43,895 nucleotides of DNA from Derxia lacustris (GTDB taxonomy: Bacteria > Pseudomonadota > Gammaproteobacteria > Burkholderiales > Burkholderiaceae_E), in the NCBI RefSeq assembly GCF_002105195.1, contig NZ_MUHU01000017.1, positions 1 to 43,895 on the forward strand. Reading direction: 5' to 3'. The notes beneath the pieces are model-generated. The model did not search any database and was not told the origin of the DNA. It was given only the letters and a program-made list of their open reading frames with translations. Both the position numbers and the translations under genes were made by a program. Within the stretch, counting starts at the first letter, position 1. Every line of letters starts with the position of its first letter. Below are positions 1 through 8,596 of this stretch, one piece after another.

Positions 1-128
1 CCCGTCACCGGCCTGTCGCCGTGGATGCCGGCGAGCTGGGTCAGTCCGGTGGCGGCGCGTGCCGGCAGTGCCAGCGTCAGCAGCAGCAGCGCTGCGGCGC
101 CCCATCTCGTTGTGCGGGTCAGTGGCAT
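1..128 (-). CDS. Secreted protein, N-terminal fragment (possible alpha/beta hydrolase)
   Basis: Only the first 42 codons lie in the window; the gene runs off the left edge. The start ATG at 128-126 is preceded by an AAGGA ribosome-binding site at 138-134, five bases away. The translation begins MPLTRTTRWG, then a hydrophobic stretch (AAALLLLTLALP) and an ARA cleavage-like site near residue 25, so it has a classical Sec signal peptide. The mature part starts with TGLTQLAGIHGDRPVT. That opening resembles secreted dienelactone-hydrolase-like proteins, but this is a weak impression from a short fragment. It is divergent from the SMR gene, and the 151-bp gap between them presumably holds both promoters. 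Confidence 0.6.
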   Translation of the reverse strand, partial: MPLTRTTRWGAAALLLLTLALPARAATGLTQLAGIHGDRPVT

Positions 129-279
129 GGCGGTCCTTGTGCGGTCGATGGAGGCAGCATGGTCGCAGCTGCCGCGTGACGTGCGCAGGCTGATTTGTGG
201 CGTGCGGCGCGCTTCGGCCCGACGCGGCGCGCGGCAAGATGAGCCGGCACCGCCCTCGCCCACCCGCCCGGAAGCCGCC

Positions 280-621
280 ATGAGCCTCGCCACCACCTAT
301 CTGCTGCTCGCCCTGGCCATCGTCGCCGAGGTGATCGCCACCACCGCGCTCAAGGCCTCGGACGGCTTTTCGCGGCTGATCCCGAGCCTGGTGACGGTGG
401 CCGGCTACGGCCTCGCCTTCGTGCTGCTGAGCCTGACGCTGCGGGTGCTGCCGACCGGCATCGTCTATGCGATCTGGTCGGGCGTGGGCGTGGTGCTCAT
501 CACGGCGGTGAGCTGGGTCTGGTACCGGCAGGCGCTCGACTGGCCGGCGATTGCCGGGCTCGGGCTGATCGTGGCCGGCGTGGTGGTCATCAATCTGTTC
601 TCGAAGTCGGTCAGCCACTGA
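280..621 (+). CDS. emrE: Small multidrug resistance (SMR) transporter, EmrE-like
   Basis: This 113-aa inner-membrane protein has four transmembrane helices and should act as a dimeric proton antiporter exporting cationic drugs or quaternary ammonium compounds. The key EmrE residues are all present, shifted by three positions: Glu17 (EmrE E14, the proton/substrate site), Tyr43, Tyr63 and Trp66. The block PTGIVYAIWSGVG is the family signature. The longer upstream reading frame is rejected, because ATG 280 begins exactly where homology and helix 1 begin. The gene stands alone and is divergent from the gene at 1-128. Its natural substrate cannot be read from the sequence; a guanidinium (Gdx-type) role is less likely given the EmrE-like residues. 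Confidence 0.9.
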   Translation: MSLATTYLLLALAIVAEVIATTALKASDGFSRLIPSLVTVAGYGLAFVLLSLTLRVLPTGIVYAIWSGVGVVLITAVSWVWYRQALDWPAIAGLGLIVAGVVVINLFSKSVSH

Positions 622-926
622 AGCCGGCAATTCCGGCCTTGCGCTGCAATTTTCCGGAAACCGCCAGCTGCGCGACCAATTCAATTCGAATTGCAAGGGC
701 CAGGTCACGGGCGATTGGAGCGCCGTGAATTTCATCACTGCGCCGCCTTTGCCGCCAAAAATGTAACCTGCCCGCCCGCAATTGCCGATGCAATGCTTTT
801 GCATGCGCAACCGGCATTGCAATTCCACCGTGACATCCTGAGGCGGTGCCGGTCATTCGTCGCCTTGGCGCACGCTCTTGTGCAGGAAAGAGTGCAGGCG
901 ACTCATTTCACCGGGAAAACACCAAA
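622..926. other. Gene-free, AT-richer spacer with short inverted repeats
   Basis: No convincing gene is seen here. The DNA is visibly richer in A/T than its surroundings and is dotted with CAATT/AATTG motifs, including a perfect AATTCGAATT palindrome at about 683-692. Just after the SMR stop is a small hairpin (GCCGG at 623-627, CCGGC at 633-637). It lacks a T-run, so it is a poor terminator candidate. Confidence 0.5.
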
Positions 927-1280
927 ATGATCCAATTGCGCGTGGTCGGAATCTATTTCAGCGCGGTCGTCGATTTCAAACTCGGCATGACGGTCAAGGA
1001 CGTGCTCGATGCGGCGGTCGCCAACTCGAACGGCGCCTTCAGCTACACGGCCGCCACGGTCAACGGAATCAACGTCGTCACCGGCTTCAGCTACTGGAGC
1101 GGCGGCAAGACCTACAGCCTCAGCCCGTCGGACGTGACGGTGAACGACGGCTTTGCCTTCCTCCAGTACACGCTCGACAACCCCTACGCCAATCTGGCGG
1201 CGCGCCCGTCGTTTGCCGACCAGCCCACGGTCGACGGCCAGATCCTGCGGTTCCGGCTGGTGACGGTAAAGAACAAATAG
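927..1280 (+). CDS. Hypothetical protein, 117 aa
   Basis: I do not recognise this family. The start is set at ATG 927, giving MIQLRVVGIYF. A GTG at 846 is in frame upstream, but its extension has the arginine-rich look of non-coding GC-rich DNA. The protein looks real and soluble: mixed alpha/beta composition, conserved-looking segments (FKLGMTVKDVLDAAV, NGINVVTGFSYWSGGKTYSL), many Val, Asn, Tyr and Ser residues, no signal peptide and no membrane helix. The opening strand followed by TVKDVLDAA loosely recalls a ubiquitin-like or beta-grasp fold, which is only an impression. The Shine-Dalgarno is weak. It is flanked by AT-rich non-coding DNA on both sides, so it may be a transferred orphan. 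Confidence 0.6.
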   Translation: MIQLRVVGIYFSAVVDFKLGMTVKDVLDAAVANSNGAFSYTAATVNGINVVTGFSYWSGGKTYSLSPSDVTVNDGFAFLQYTLDNPYANLAARPSFADQPTVDGQILRFRLVTVKNK

Positions 1281-1744
1281 GCAAGCGCATCGCTGGCCGG
1301 CCGCCCGTCATGGGCGCCGGCTTCAATTGCCGTGAAATCGGGCATTGCCAGGACGCCGCCAATTTTCTGCGACCGAATACAAATCCGCGTCGCATTCAAT
1401 CAAATTTGCCTGCTCGCCATTCAATCGATGTTTTTCAATTGTTGAATATGGATTGACGTGGTCATTGATCGCACCAATTGCGTTTTGTTCCACGCGCATG
1501 AAAATTCGATACTCGAATTCACACCCACGCAAAAGTTCCCGATACGGCGGCCGGATTCTTGCCGATTGCCCGAGAAAGTCACGGCAGCGCCGACGATTGC
1601 CGCGCATGACGCTCGGTCCCGGCACTTGTTCTCGCGCAAACCGAGCCGGCATTTCGTGTATCGGCGCTTTCATCGGCCGACTGCTGCGCAGCACAATCGG
1701 CCGCACGAACCGCCCTCCGACTGCCGCTCCGCCGCAAGGACGCC
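1281..1744. other. Gene-free AT-rich spacer, hairpin at 1296-1321
   Basis: This stretch has no gene I can support; the overlapping frames are arginine/cysteine-rich artefacts. A hairpin follows the hypothetical gene: GCCGG 1296-1300 and CGCCC 1302-1306 pair with GGGCG 1312-1316 and CCGGC 1317-1321 around a GTCAT loop, with one bulged C. It may end that transcript, although there is no clean T-run. Further on is a small inverted repeat (TTCAATTGTTGAA, about 1435-1447) and many AATT/ATTC motifs. The promoter of the pta fusion gene should lie in the distal part, but I could not place it. Confidence 0.45.
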
Positions 1745-3211
1745 ATGGACATCCGCCCCACCGACATCATCCAGAACCGCACCTACGACGAGATCGCCGT
1801 GGGCGACAGCGCCACCCTCGTGCGCACCCTCACCGGCGACGACATCCGCGTGTTCGCGGCCATGTCGGGCGACGTGAACCCGGCCCACATGGACGCCGAA
1901 TACGCCAAGGCCAGCGTGTTCCACGAGGTGATCGCGCACGGCATGTGGGGCGCGGCGCTGATCTCGGCGCTGCTCGGCACCGAATTCCCGGGCCCGGGCA
2001 CCATCTACGCCGGCCAGTCGCTGCGCTTTCTGCGGCCGGTGCACATCGGCGACACGGTCACGGTGAAGCTCACCGCCAAGACCAAGACCGACCACGGCCA
2101 CCGCATCGTCTTCGACTGCCTGTGCAGCAACCAGAACGGCGAGGACATCATCACCGGCGAGGCCGAGGTAAAGGCGCCGACCGAGCGCATCAGCCGGCCG
2201 CGCTGGCCGCTGCCCGAGCTCATCGTCAGCGACAAGGCCGCGCGGCTGGCGGCGCTGCTGGGGCTGGCGCGCGGGCTGGCGCCGATCAGCATCGCGGTCG
2301 CCCATCCCTGCGATGCCGAATCGCTCAAGGGCGCGCTCGACGCGGCGCATGCCGGGCTGGTCGTGCCGATCCTGGTGGCGCCGCTCGCGCGGCTGCGCGC
2401 GGTTGCCAGCGCCGCCGGCCTCAGTCTCGACGGCATCGAATGCATCGACGTGCCGCACAGCCATGCCGCCGCCGAGCAGGCCGTGGCCCTGGTGCGCGCC
2501 GGCCGCGCCGAGGCGCTGATGAAGGGCAGCCTGCATACCGACGAACTCATGCATGCGGTCGTCGCGCACGACACCGGCCTGCGCACCGCGCGCCGCCTGA
2601 GCCATGTGTTCGTGATGGACGTGCCGACCTATCCGCGCCGGCTGCTCATCACCGACGCCGCGATCAACATCGAGCCCACGCTCGAAGAAAAGGCCGACAT
2701 CCTGCGCAACGCCATCGAGCTGGCGCGCGCGCTCGGCATCGCCACACCCAAGGTCGCAGTGCTGGCGGCGGTGGAAACCGTCAACCCCAAGATGCGCGCC
2801 ACGCTCGACGCGGCCGCGCTGTGCAAGATGGCCGACCGCGGCCAGATCGCCGGCGCGGTCATCGACGGGCCGCTGGCCTTCGACAACGCGATCTCGGCGC
2901 TGGCCGCGCGCACCAAGGGCATCGTCTCGCCGGTCGCGGGCGAGGCCGACATCCTGCTGGTGCCCGACCTTGAAAGCGGAAACATGCTGGCCAAGCAGCT
3001 CGAATATCTGGCCGATGCGCAATCGGCCGGCATCGTGCTGGGCGCCAAGGTGCCCATCGTGCTGACCAGCCGCGCCGACGATGCGCCGACACGCATGGCG
3101 TCCTGCGTGCTGGCGCTGCTGCTGGCGCGCGCGGCAGCGGGCGGACTGGGCCGTGCCGGCGCCAGCCTGAGCGCGGTGCCGCAAGCCGAGCTGGACGGGA
3201 GCGTGGAATGA
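1745..3211 (+). CDS. pta: Bifunctional MaoC-like hydratase / phosphate acetyltransferase
   Basis: This 488-aa fusion has two parts. Residues 1-145 are a MaoC/hot-dog domain with the R-hydratase motif GDVNPAH (Asp43, His48) followed by FHEVIAHGMWG. Residues from about 165 to 480 are a phosphate acetyl/butyryltransferase domain, with EALMKGSLHTDELM, PTYPRRLLITDAAINI and a C-terminal ADILLVPDLESGNMLAKQL. The transferase makes acyl phosphate from acyl-CoA. The hydratase suggests handling of enoyl-CoA or polyhydroxyalkanoate-type intermediates, which is inference. It overlaps ackA by four bases (ATGA at 3208-3211), so the two are translationally coupled and form the Pta-AckA pathway. Both proteins should be cytoplasmic. 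The MaoC-Pta arrangement is known in proteobacteria. Confidence 0.9.
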   Translation: MDIRPTDIIQNRTYDEIAVGDSATLVRTLTGDDIRVFAAMSGDVNPAHMDAEYAKASVFHEVIAHGMWGAALISALLGTEFPGPGTIYAGQSLRFLRPVHIGDTVTVKLTAKTKTDHGHRIVFDCLCSNQNGEDIITGEAEVKAPTERISRPRWPLPELIVSDKAARLAALLGLARGLAPISIAVAHPCDAESLKGALDAAHAGLVVPILVAPLARLRAVASAAGLSLDGIECIDVPHSHAAAEQAVALVRAGRAEALMKGSLHTDELMHAVVAHDTGLRTARRLSHVFVMDVPTYPRRLLITDAAINIEPTLEEKADILRNAIELARALGIATPKVAVLAAVETVNPKMRATLDAAALCKMADRGQIAGAVIDGPLAFDNAISALAARTKGIVSPVAGEADILLVPDLESGNMLAKQLEYLADAQSAGIVLGAKVPIVLTSRADDAPTRMASCVLALLLARAAAGGLGRAGASLSAVPQAELDGSVE

Positions 3212-4449
3212 GCGGCCCGCTCGCGCTGAGCGCCGGCGTGGTGCCGGCCATCCTCGTCATCAACGCCGGCTCGTCGAGCGTGAAGTTCGCGGTCTTCGAG
3301 ACCGACGGGCATGACCTGCGCGAGCCCGCCGCGCTGCACGGCCAGGTCGAGGGCATCGGCAGCGCGCCGCGCCTGCGCGCCAAGGACGCGCACGGCGCCA
3401 CGCTCGCCGACGACGCCCTGCCCGTCGACGCGGCCGCCTCGCTCGAAACCGCCTACGACGCCGCGCTCGCCGAACTGCTCAGGTGGATTGCCGCGCATGA
3501 AGTCGGCTTTGCGATCGAGGCGATTGGTCATCGCGTGGTGCACGGCGGGCCGCTGCATGCCGCGCCGGTGGTGGTTGACGAGGCCGTGCTCGCGGAGCTC
3601 GACCGCTACGTGCCGCTCGCGCCGCTGCATCAGCCGCACAACCTCGACGCGATCCGCGCGCTCGCCCGCATCGAGCCGGGCGCGGTGCAGATCGCCTGCT
3701 TCGACACCGCCTTCCATCGCGGCCAGCCGGCGGTGGCGCAGCGGTTTGCGCTGCCGCGCCGCTTCGAGGCTGCCGGCGTGCGGCGCTACGGCTTTCATGG
3801 CCTCAGCTACGAGTACATCGCCGGTCGCCTGCCCGAGGTGCTCGGCGCGCGCGCCGACGGCCGCGTGATCGTCGCGCATCTGGGCAATGGCGCCAGCCTG
3901 TGCGCGCTCAGCCAGCGCCGCAGCATCGCCTCGACCATGGGCTTCTCGGCGCTCGACGGCCTGATGATGGGCACGCGCACCGGCAGCATCGACCCCGGCG
4001 TGCTGCTCTATCTGCTCGACACCGAGAAGATGGATTCGGCGCGCATCTCCACGCTGCTCTACAAGGAATCGGGGCTGCTCGGCGTGTCGGGCATCAGCGC
4101 CGACATGCGCACCCTGCTCGCCAGCGCCGCGCCCGAGGCGGCCGAGGCGGTGGAGCTGTTCTGCTACCGCATCGCGCGCGAGATCGGCTCGCTCGCGGCG
4201 GCGCTCGGCGGGCTGGATGCGCTGGTGTTCACCGCCGGCATCGGCGAGCACGCGGCCGAGGTGCGCGCGCGCGTGACGGCGGCTTGCGGCTGGCTCGGAC
4301 TCCGGCTCGACCCCGAGGCCAATGCCGCCGGCCGGCTGCGGCTGGAATCGGCCGACAGCGCCGGCCTGGTCGCCTGCATTCCCACCGACGAGGAAGTGAT
4401 GATTGCGCGCCATGCGCTGCCGGCGCTGCGCGCGCGGCTGCCGGCGTAA
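3208..4449 (+). CDS. ackA: Acetate/propionate kinase
   Basis: This 413-aa protein of the acetokinase family transfers phosphate between acetyl (or propionyl) phosphate and ADP to give acetate and ATP. ASKHA-fold signatures appear in order: VINAGSSSVKFAVF (about 18-30), HRVVHGG, DTAFH, YGFHGLSYEY, HLGNGASLCA, MGTRTGSIDPG and FTAGIGEHAAEVR. These supply the expected Asn, His, Arg and Glu active-site residues. The start ATG overlaps the upstream stop codon. Length is normal, with a ten-residue N-terminal extension. With methylcitrate-cycle genes in the same window, propionate is a plausible second substrate, but this is inferred only from context. Confidence 0.95.
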   Translation: MSGPLALSAGVVPAILVINAGSSSVKFAVFETDGHDLREPAALHGQVEGIGSAPRLRAKDAHGATLADDALPVDAAASLETAYDAALAELLRWIAAHEVGFAIEAIGHRVVHGGPLHAAPVVVDEAVLAELDRYVPLAPLHQPHNLDAIRALARIEPGAVQIACFDTAFHRGQPAVAQRFALPRRFEAAGVRRYGFHGLSYEYIAGRLPEVLGARADGRVIVAHLGNGASLCALSQRRSIASTMGFSALDGLMMGTRTGSIDPGVLLYLLDTEKMDSARISTLLYKESGLLGVSGISADMRTLLASAAPEAAEAVELFCYRIAREIGSLAAALGGLDALVFTAGIGEHAAEVRARVTAACGWLGLRLDPEANAAGRLRLESADSAGLVACIPTDEEVMIARHALPALRARLPA

Positions 4450-4457
4450 GAGGCATT

Positions 4458-4483
4458 CGCCGGACAGCTTTGGCGGTCCGGCG
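4458..4483. terminator. Hairpin between convergent ackA and zapE
   Basis: Perfect 8-bp arms (CGCCGGAC at 4458-4465 and GTCCGGCG at 4476-4483) enclose a 10-base loop, nine bases after the ackA stop. There is no T-run, so it may act only as a 3'-end stabiliser or a weak terminator between the convergent genes. Confidence 0.4.
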
Positions 4484-4533
4484 ACGGCGGGCGCTGCGAC
4501 CCGACCGGCCGCCGCCAGCCATCGCCGCTGCAA

Positions 4534-5655
4534 TCACGCCGCCGCCTGACTCCCGCGCCGGGGCGCCTCCAGATACTCCTTGCTCTGCATCTCGACGATG
4601 CGGCTCACCGTACGCGTGAACTCGTTGGCCATGCGTCCCTCGGTGTACAGCGCCTCGGCCGCCACCTCGGCGCCGATGATGAGCTTGACGCGCTGGTCGT
4701 AGAACACGTCGACCAGCCAGGTGAAGCGGCGCGCCTCGCTCTGCATCGCCGGCGTCATGCGCGGCACGCCCGACAGGATCACCGTGTGGAACTGCGACGC
4801 GATCTCCAGGTAATCGTTCTGCGAGCGCGGCCCGCCGCACAGCGTGGCGAAGTCGAACCACACCACGCCGCCCGCGCGCCGCAGCGAGCGCAGTTCGCGG
4901 TGCTCGATGTGCAGGATCGGGCTCTCGTCGGCCGCTTCGGCAATGCGCGAGAAAGCCTCGCGCAGCTTGCCGTCGGTAGCCGCACCGAGCGGTGTGAGAT
5001 ACACGTCCACCTGCTCCAGCGCGCGCTGGCGGTAGTCCACGCCGCTGTCCACATTCAGGATGTCGAAGCGGTTCTTGATGATCTCGATCGCCGGCAGGAT
5101 GCGGTCGCGATGCAGGCCGTCGGGGTAAAGCGTGGACGGCTCGTAGTTCGAGGTCATCACGAAGGTCACGCCGTTGGCGAACAGCTGATCGAGCAGGCGG
5201 TACAGGATCATCGCGTCGGCGATGTCGCTCACATGGAACTCGTCGAAGCAGATCAGCCGGTACTTGCGCGCAATGCGCCGCGCCACCTCGTCGAGCGGGT
5301 CGGCCATGCCGCGCAGCTCGTCGAGCTGGCGATGCACCTCGCGCATGAACTCGTGGAAGTGCATGCGCGTCTTGCGCACCAGCGGCACCACAGAATAAAA
5401 GGCGTCCATCAGAAAGGACTTGCCACGCCCGACGCCGCCCCAGAAGTAGATGGCGCGCGGCAGCTCGGGCCGGCTCACGAGCTTGAGGAAGGCGTTGCGG
5501 CGCTGATGCTTGTAGGCAACCCATTCCTCGAAGGATTGCTGGAGCCGCGCGACCGCGCGCCGCTGCGCCTCGTCGGGCTTGAAACCGCGCCGTGCGAGGG
5601 CGTCTTCGTAGTAGCTGGTGACGTCGTGAGGCGTCTTGGAGGAGTTGCGTTCCAT
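4534..5655 (-). CDS. zapE: Cell division protein ZapE (AFG1-like ATPase)
   Basis: This 373-aa AAA-type P-loop ATPase is of the ZapE/AFG1 family. In E. coli ZapE associates with the Z-ring during constriction under stress; the mitochondrial AFG1 homologues help turn over respiratory proteins. Walker A is GGVGRGKSFLMDAF, Walker B is LICFDEFHVSDIADAM, and MTSNYEPSTLYPDGLHRDRI is the typical sensor region. ATG 5655 is chosen because an upstream in-frame extension would read through the lpdA terminator hairpin. There is no strong Shine-Dalgarno. The start lies only about 20 bases past that terminator, so expression may depend on read-through or on a promoter inside the hairpin region. It follows the odh genes, as in many betaproteobacteria. 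Confidence 0.92.
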   Translation of the reverse strand: MERNSSKTPHDVTSYYEDALARRGFKPDEAQRRAVARLQQSFEEWVAYKHQRRNAFLKLVSRPELPRAIYFWGGVGRGKSFLMDAFYSVVPLVRKTRMHFHEFMREVHRQLDELRGMADPLDEVARRIARKYRLICFDEFHVSDIADAMILYRLLDQLFANGVTFVMTSNYEPSTLYPDGLHRDRILPAIEIIKNRFDILNVDSGVDYRQRALEQVDVYLTPLGAATDGKLREAFSRIAEAADESPILHIEHRELRSLRRAGGVVWFDFATLCGGPRSQNDYLEIASQFHTVILSGVPRMTPAMQSEARRFTWLVDVFYDQRVKLIIGAEVAAEALYTEGRMANEFTRTVSRIVEMQSKEYLEAPRRGSQAAA

Positions 5656-5673
5656 GGGTCGACCGATCCAATG

Positions 5674-5699
5674 AAAAAGGGGCGCCGAAGCGCCCCTTT
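5674..5699 (-). terminator. Rho-independent terminator of odhA-odhB-lpdA
   Basis: On the minus strand the arms AAAGGGGCGC (5699-5690) and GCGCCCCTTT (5685-5676) enclose a TTCG tetraloop and run into TTTTT at 5678-5674. The perfect stem, stable UUCG loop and U-tract make this a strong intrinsic terminator, about 80 bases after lpdA. Confidence 0.9.
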
Positions 5700-5781
5700 G
5701 CCGGGTTGGCCCGTGATGCGGGCCCGCTGCCGCGACCGGTCCGCCGCGCGGTAGGCGACGGTCGATTCGCGGCAATCCCGA

Positions 5782-7209
5782 TCAGAAGTTGAGCGTGCGA
5801 CCGAGCACGGCGAGCGCGGCTTCCTTGGTGGATTCCGACAGCGACGGATGGGCGTGGCAGATCATGCCGATGTCTTCCGACGAGGCCTTGAACTCCATCG
5901 CCACCACGCCTTCCGAGATCAGCTCGGAGACCAGCGGGCCGATCATGTGCACGCCGAGGATCTCGTCGGTCTCGGCATCGGCCAGGAACTTGACGAAGCC
6001 CGTCGTGTCGCCGAGCGCCCGCGCGCGGCCGTTGGCCAGGAACGGGAACTTGCCGGCCTTGTACTTCACGCCTTCGGCCTTGAGCTGCTGCTCGGTCTTG
6101 CCGACCCACGCGATTTCCGGGCTGGTGTAGATGACCCAGGGAATCGTGTTGAAGTTGACATGACCGTGCTTGCCGGCGATGCGCTCGGCCACGGCCACGC
6201 CTTCTTCCTCGGCCTTGTGCGCCAGCATCGGACCGCGCACCACGTCGCCGACCGCCCAGATGCCGGGCACCGAGGTCTTGCAGTCCTCGTCCACCACGAC
6301 AAAGCCGCGCTCGTCGAGCGGCAGGCCGACGGCTTCGGCATTGAGGCCGTTGGTGTTGGGCACGCGGCCGATCGAGACGATGAGCTTGTCGACCGCCAGC
6401 GTCTGGGCTTCGCCCTTGGCGTTGGCATAGGCGATGGTCACGCCTTCGCCCTCGGTCTTGACTTCGCTGATCTGCACGCCCAGCTCGATCTTGAGGCCCT
6501 GCTTGGTGAACTGCTTGTGCGCTTCCTTGGCGACTTCCTCGTCGACGGCGGCGAGGAAGGTCGGCAGGCCTTCGAGCACCGTCACGTCGGCACCCAGGCG
6601 GCGCCAGACGCTGCCCATTTCAAGGCCGATGACGCCCGCACCGATGATGCCGAGCTTGGCCGGCACCGCGCCGACGCGCAGCGCGCCGTCGTTGGACAGC
6701 ACCTTTTCCTCGTCGAAGGCCGCCAGCGGCAGCGCACGGGCATTGGAGCCGGTGGCGACGATGACGTTCTTCGCGATCAGCTCTTCGTCCTTGGCGCCCG
6801 TGACCTTGATCTCGGTGCCTTCGGCGCCGGTCTTCACGAAGGAAGCCAGGCCGTGGAAGAAGGTGATCTTGTTCTTGCGGAACAGGAACAGGATGCCCTG
6901 GTTGTTCTGGTCGACCACCGCATCCTTGCGCGCGATCATCTTCGGGACGTCGATCGCAAGGTTGTCGAGCGTGATGCCGTGATCGCCGAAGGCATGCGCC
7001 GCATGCTCGAAATGCTCCGAGCTTTGCAGCAGCGCCTTGGACGGAATGCAGCCCACGTTGGTGCAGGTGCCGCCGGGCGCGGGACCGCCCTTGGCGTTCT
7101 TCCATGCGTCGACGATCCCGACCTTGAGGCCGAGCTGCGCGGCGCGGATCGCGGCGACGTAGCCGCCGGGGCCCGCACCGATGACGACGACGTCGAATTG
7201 CTGTGCCAT
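5782..7209 (-). CDS. lpdA: Dihydrolipoyl dehydrogenase (E3)
   Basis: This 475-aa flavoprotein disulfide oxidoreductase is the E3 of 2-oxoglutarate dehydrogenase. It reoxidises dihydrolipoyl groups on E2 and passes electrons to NAD. Visible are the N-terminal FAD fold ([13 protein letters not shown]), the redox disulfide [13 protein letters not shown] (Cys49, Cys54), the NAD-binding [15 protein letters not shown], the second FAD motif GIWAVGDVV, and the C-terminal [13 protein letters not shown] carrying the catalytic His-Glu pair. It starts 14 bases after odhB, with GGAGA as ribosome-binding site. Its linkage to odhAB marks it as the OGDH-dedicated E3, though it could also serve pyruvate dehydrogenase or the glycine cleavage system. 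Confidence 0.96.
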   Translation of the reverse strand: MAQQFDVVVIGAGPGGYVAAIRAAQLGLKVGIVDAWKNAKGGPAPGGTCTNVGCIPSKALLQSSEHFEHAAHAFGDHGITLDNLAIDVPKMIARKDAVVDQNNQGILFLFRKNKITFFHGLASFVKTGAEGTEIKVTGAKDEELIAKNVIVATGSNARALPLAAFDEEKVLSNDGALRVGAVPAKLGIIGAGVIGLEMGSVWRRLGADVTVLEGLPTFLAAVDEEVAKEAHKQFTKQGLKIELGVQISEVKTEGEGVTIAYANAKGEAQTLAVDKLIVSIGRVPNTNGLNAEAVGLPLDERGFVVVDEDCKTSVPGIWAVGDVVRGPMLAHKAEEEGVAVAERIAGKHGHVNFNTIPWVIYTSPEIAWVGKTEQQLKAEGVKYKAGKFPFLANGRARALGDTTGFVKFLADAETDEILGVHMIGPLVSELISEGVVAMEFKASSEDIGMICHAHPSLSESTKEAALAVLGRTLNF

Positions 7210-7223
7210 GTCGTCGTCTCCGC

Positions 7224-8480
7224 TCAGATGCCGAACAGCAGGCGAGCCGGATCTTCCAGCGCATCCTTCATCGCCACCAGACCCAGCACGGCTTCGCGGC
7301 CGTCGATGATCCGGTGGTCATACGACATCGCGAAGTAGTTCATCGGACGCACCACGACCTGACCGTTCTCGACCACCGCGCGATCCTTGGTCGCATGCAC
7401 GCCCAGGATGGCCGACTGCGGCGGGTTGATGATGGGGGTCGACAGCATCGAGCCGAAGGTGCCGCCGTTCGAGATCGAGAACGTGCCGCCGGTGAGCTCT
7501 TCGAGGCTGAGCTTGCCGTCCTTGGCCTTCTGGCCGAACTCGGCGATCTTCTTCTCGATGTCGGCAAAGCTGAGCTGGTCGGCGTTGCGGATGATGGGCA
7601 CCACCAGACCGCGCGGCGAACCGACGGCGATGCCGATGTCGAAGTAGCCGTGATAGACGATGTCCGTGCCGTCGACCGAGGCGTTCAGCACCGGGTACTT
7701 CTTGAGCGCATGGACGGCAGCCTTCACGAAGAAGCTCATGAAGCCGAGCTTCACGCCGTGTTCCTTCTCGAACTGCTCCTGGAACTTCTTGCGCAGCGCC
7801 ATCACCGGCGCCATGTTGATTTCGTTGAACGTGGTCAGGATCGCGTTCGACGCTTGCGATTGCAGCAGGCGCTCGGCGATGCGGGCACGCAGGCGGCTCA
7901 TCGGTACGCGCTGTTCCGGCCGGCCTTCGAGGCCGCTGTCGGGGCCGAGCGGCGGCTGCACGACCGGCAGCGCAGCCCCGGTCTTGACGGCGGGCAGGCT
8001 CGACGCGGTGACGACCGGCGCGGCCGGCGCCTTGCCGGCAGCGATCACGTCGCCCTTGGTGATGCGGCCATCGCGGCCGGTGCCGGCAGCCGGCGTCACG
8101 CCGGTTTCGGCGATCAGCTTGGCGGCGGCGGGCATGGCGGCGGCACCTGCCGGAGCGGCGGCAACCGGCGCCGGAGCGGCAGCGGCGGGGGCCGGCGCGG
8201 CAGCAGCGGCCGGTGCGGGGGCAGCGGCGCCGGCGGTGGCTTCGGTGTCGATCTTGGCGATCAGCTGATCGGCCACGACGGTCGCGCCGTCAGCCTGGGT
8301 GATCTCGACGATCACGCCGGCGCTCGGCGCCGGCACTTCGAGCACGACCTTGTCGGTCTCGACTTCGATCAGGATTTCATCGGCGGCAACGGCTTCGCCG
8401 ACCTTCTTCTTCCATTGCAGCAGGGTCGCTTCGGCAACCGATTCGGACAGCTGGGGGACTTTGACTTCTACGAGGGCCAT
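7224..8480 (-). CDS. odhB: 2-oxoglutarate dehydrogenase E2, dihydrolipoyl succinyltransferase
   Basis: This 418-aa protein forms the core of the 2-oxoglutarate dehydrogenase complex and transfers succinyl groups to CoA. The domain order is: one lipoyl domain (1-77, lipoyl-lysine Lys44 in [11 protein letters not shown]); a long Ala/Pro-rich mobile linker (about 80-135); a peripheral subunit-binding domain (AKLIAETG through GRITKGDV); a second linker; and the catalytic domain (from about 190), ending in the active-site motif [24 protein letters not shown] is also typical. AGGAG precedes ATG 8480. It is cotranscribed between odhA and lpdA. Confidence 0.96.
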   Translation of the reverse strand: MALVEVKVPQLSESVAEATLLQWKKKVGEAVAADEILIEVETDKVVLEVPAPSAGVIVEITQADGATVVADQLIAKIDTEATAGAAAPAPAAAAAPAPAAAAPAPVAAAPAGAAAMPAAAKLIAETGVTPAAGTGRDGRITKGDVIAAGKAPAAPVVTASSLPAVKTGAALPVVQPPLGPDSGLEGRPEQRVPMSRLRARIAERLLQSQASNAILTTFNEINMAPVMALRKKFQEQFEKEHGVKLGFMSFFVKAAVHALKKYPVLNASVDGTDIVYHGYFDIGIAVGSPRGLVVPIIRNADQLSFADIEKKIAEFGQKAKDGKLSLEELTGGTFSISNGGTFGSMLSTPIINPPQSAILGVHATKDRAVVENGQVVVRPMNYFAMSYDHRIIDGREAVLGLVAMKDALEDPARLLFGI

Positions 8481-8573
8481 GTTGGATTGCTCCTGGAGTT
8501 CTGTGGCGCCCGTCGTGAGGCTGCGCGAGCAAGCGAGCGACGCCCTGCGCCGCTTCGCTTACGCACATATCGA

Positions 8574-8593
8574 CCGTCACGCGAGCGTGACGG
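8574..8593 (-). other. Hairpin in the odhA-odhB intergenic region
   Basis: Perfect 8-bp arms (CCGTCACG and CGTGACGG) with a four-base loop lie three bases beyond the odhA stop, in a 116-bp gap. There is no T-run, so it is more likely an mRNA stability or processing element than a terminator, because odhB has no visible promoter of its own. Confidence 0.45.
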
Positions 8594-8596
8594 GGA

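Noticed and set aside
1323..1706. Minus-strand 127-codon frame in the AT-rich spacer
   Set aside because: It has no ribosome-binding site, no family resemblance and irregular composition with many Arg and Cys, and overlapping alternatives are equally poor.
1345..2973. Plus-strand 542-codon frame overlapping the pta fusion gene
   Set aside because: It runs in another frame through a gene with clear MaoC and Pta motifs, and its translation is an Arg/Pro/His-rich low-complexity string.
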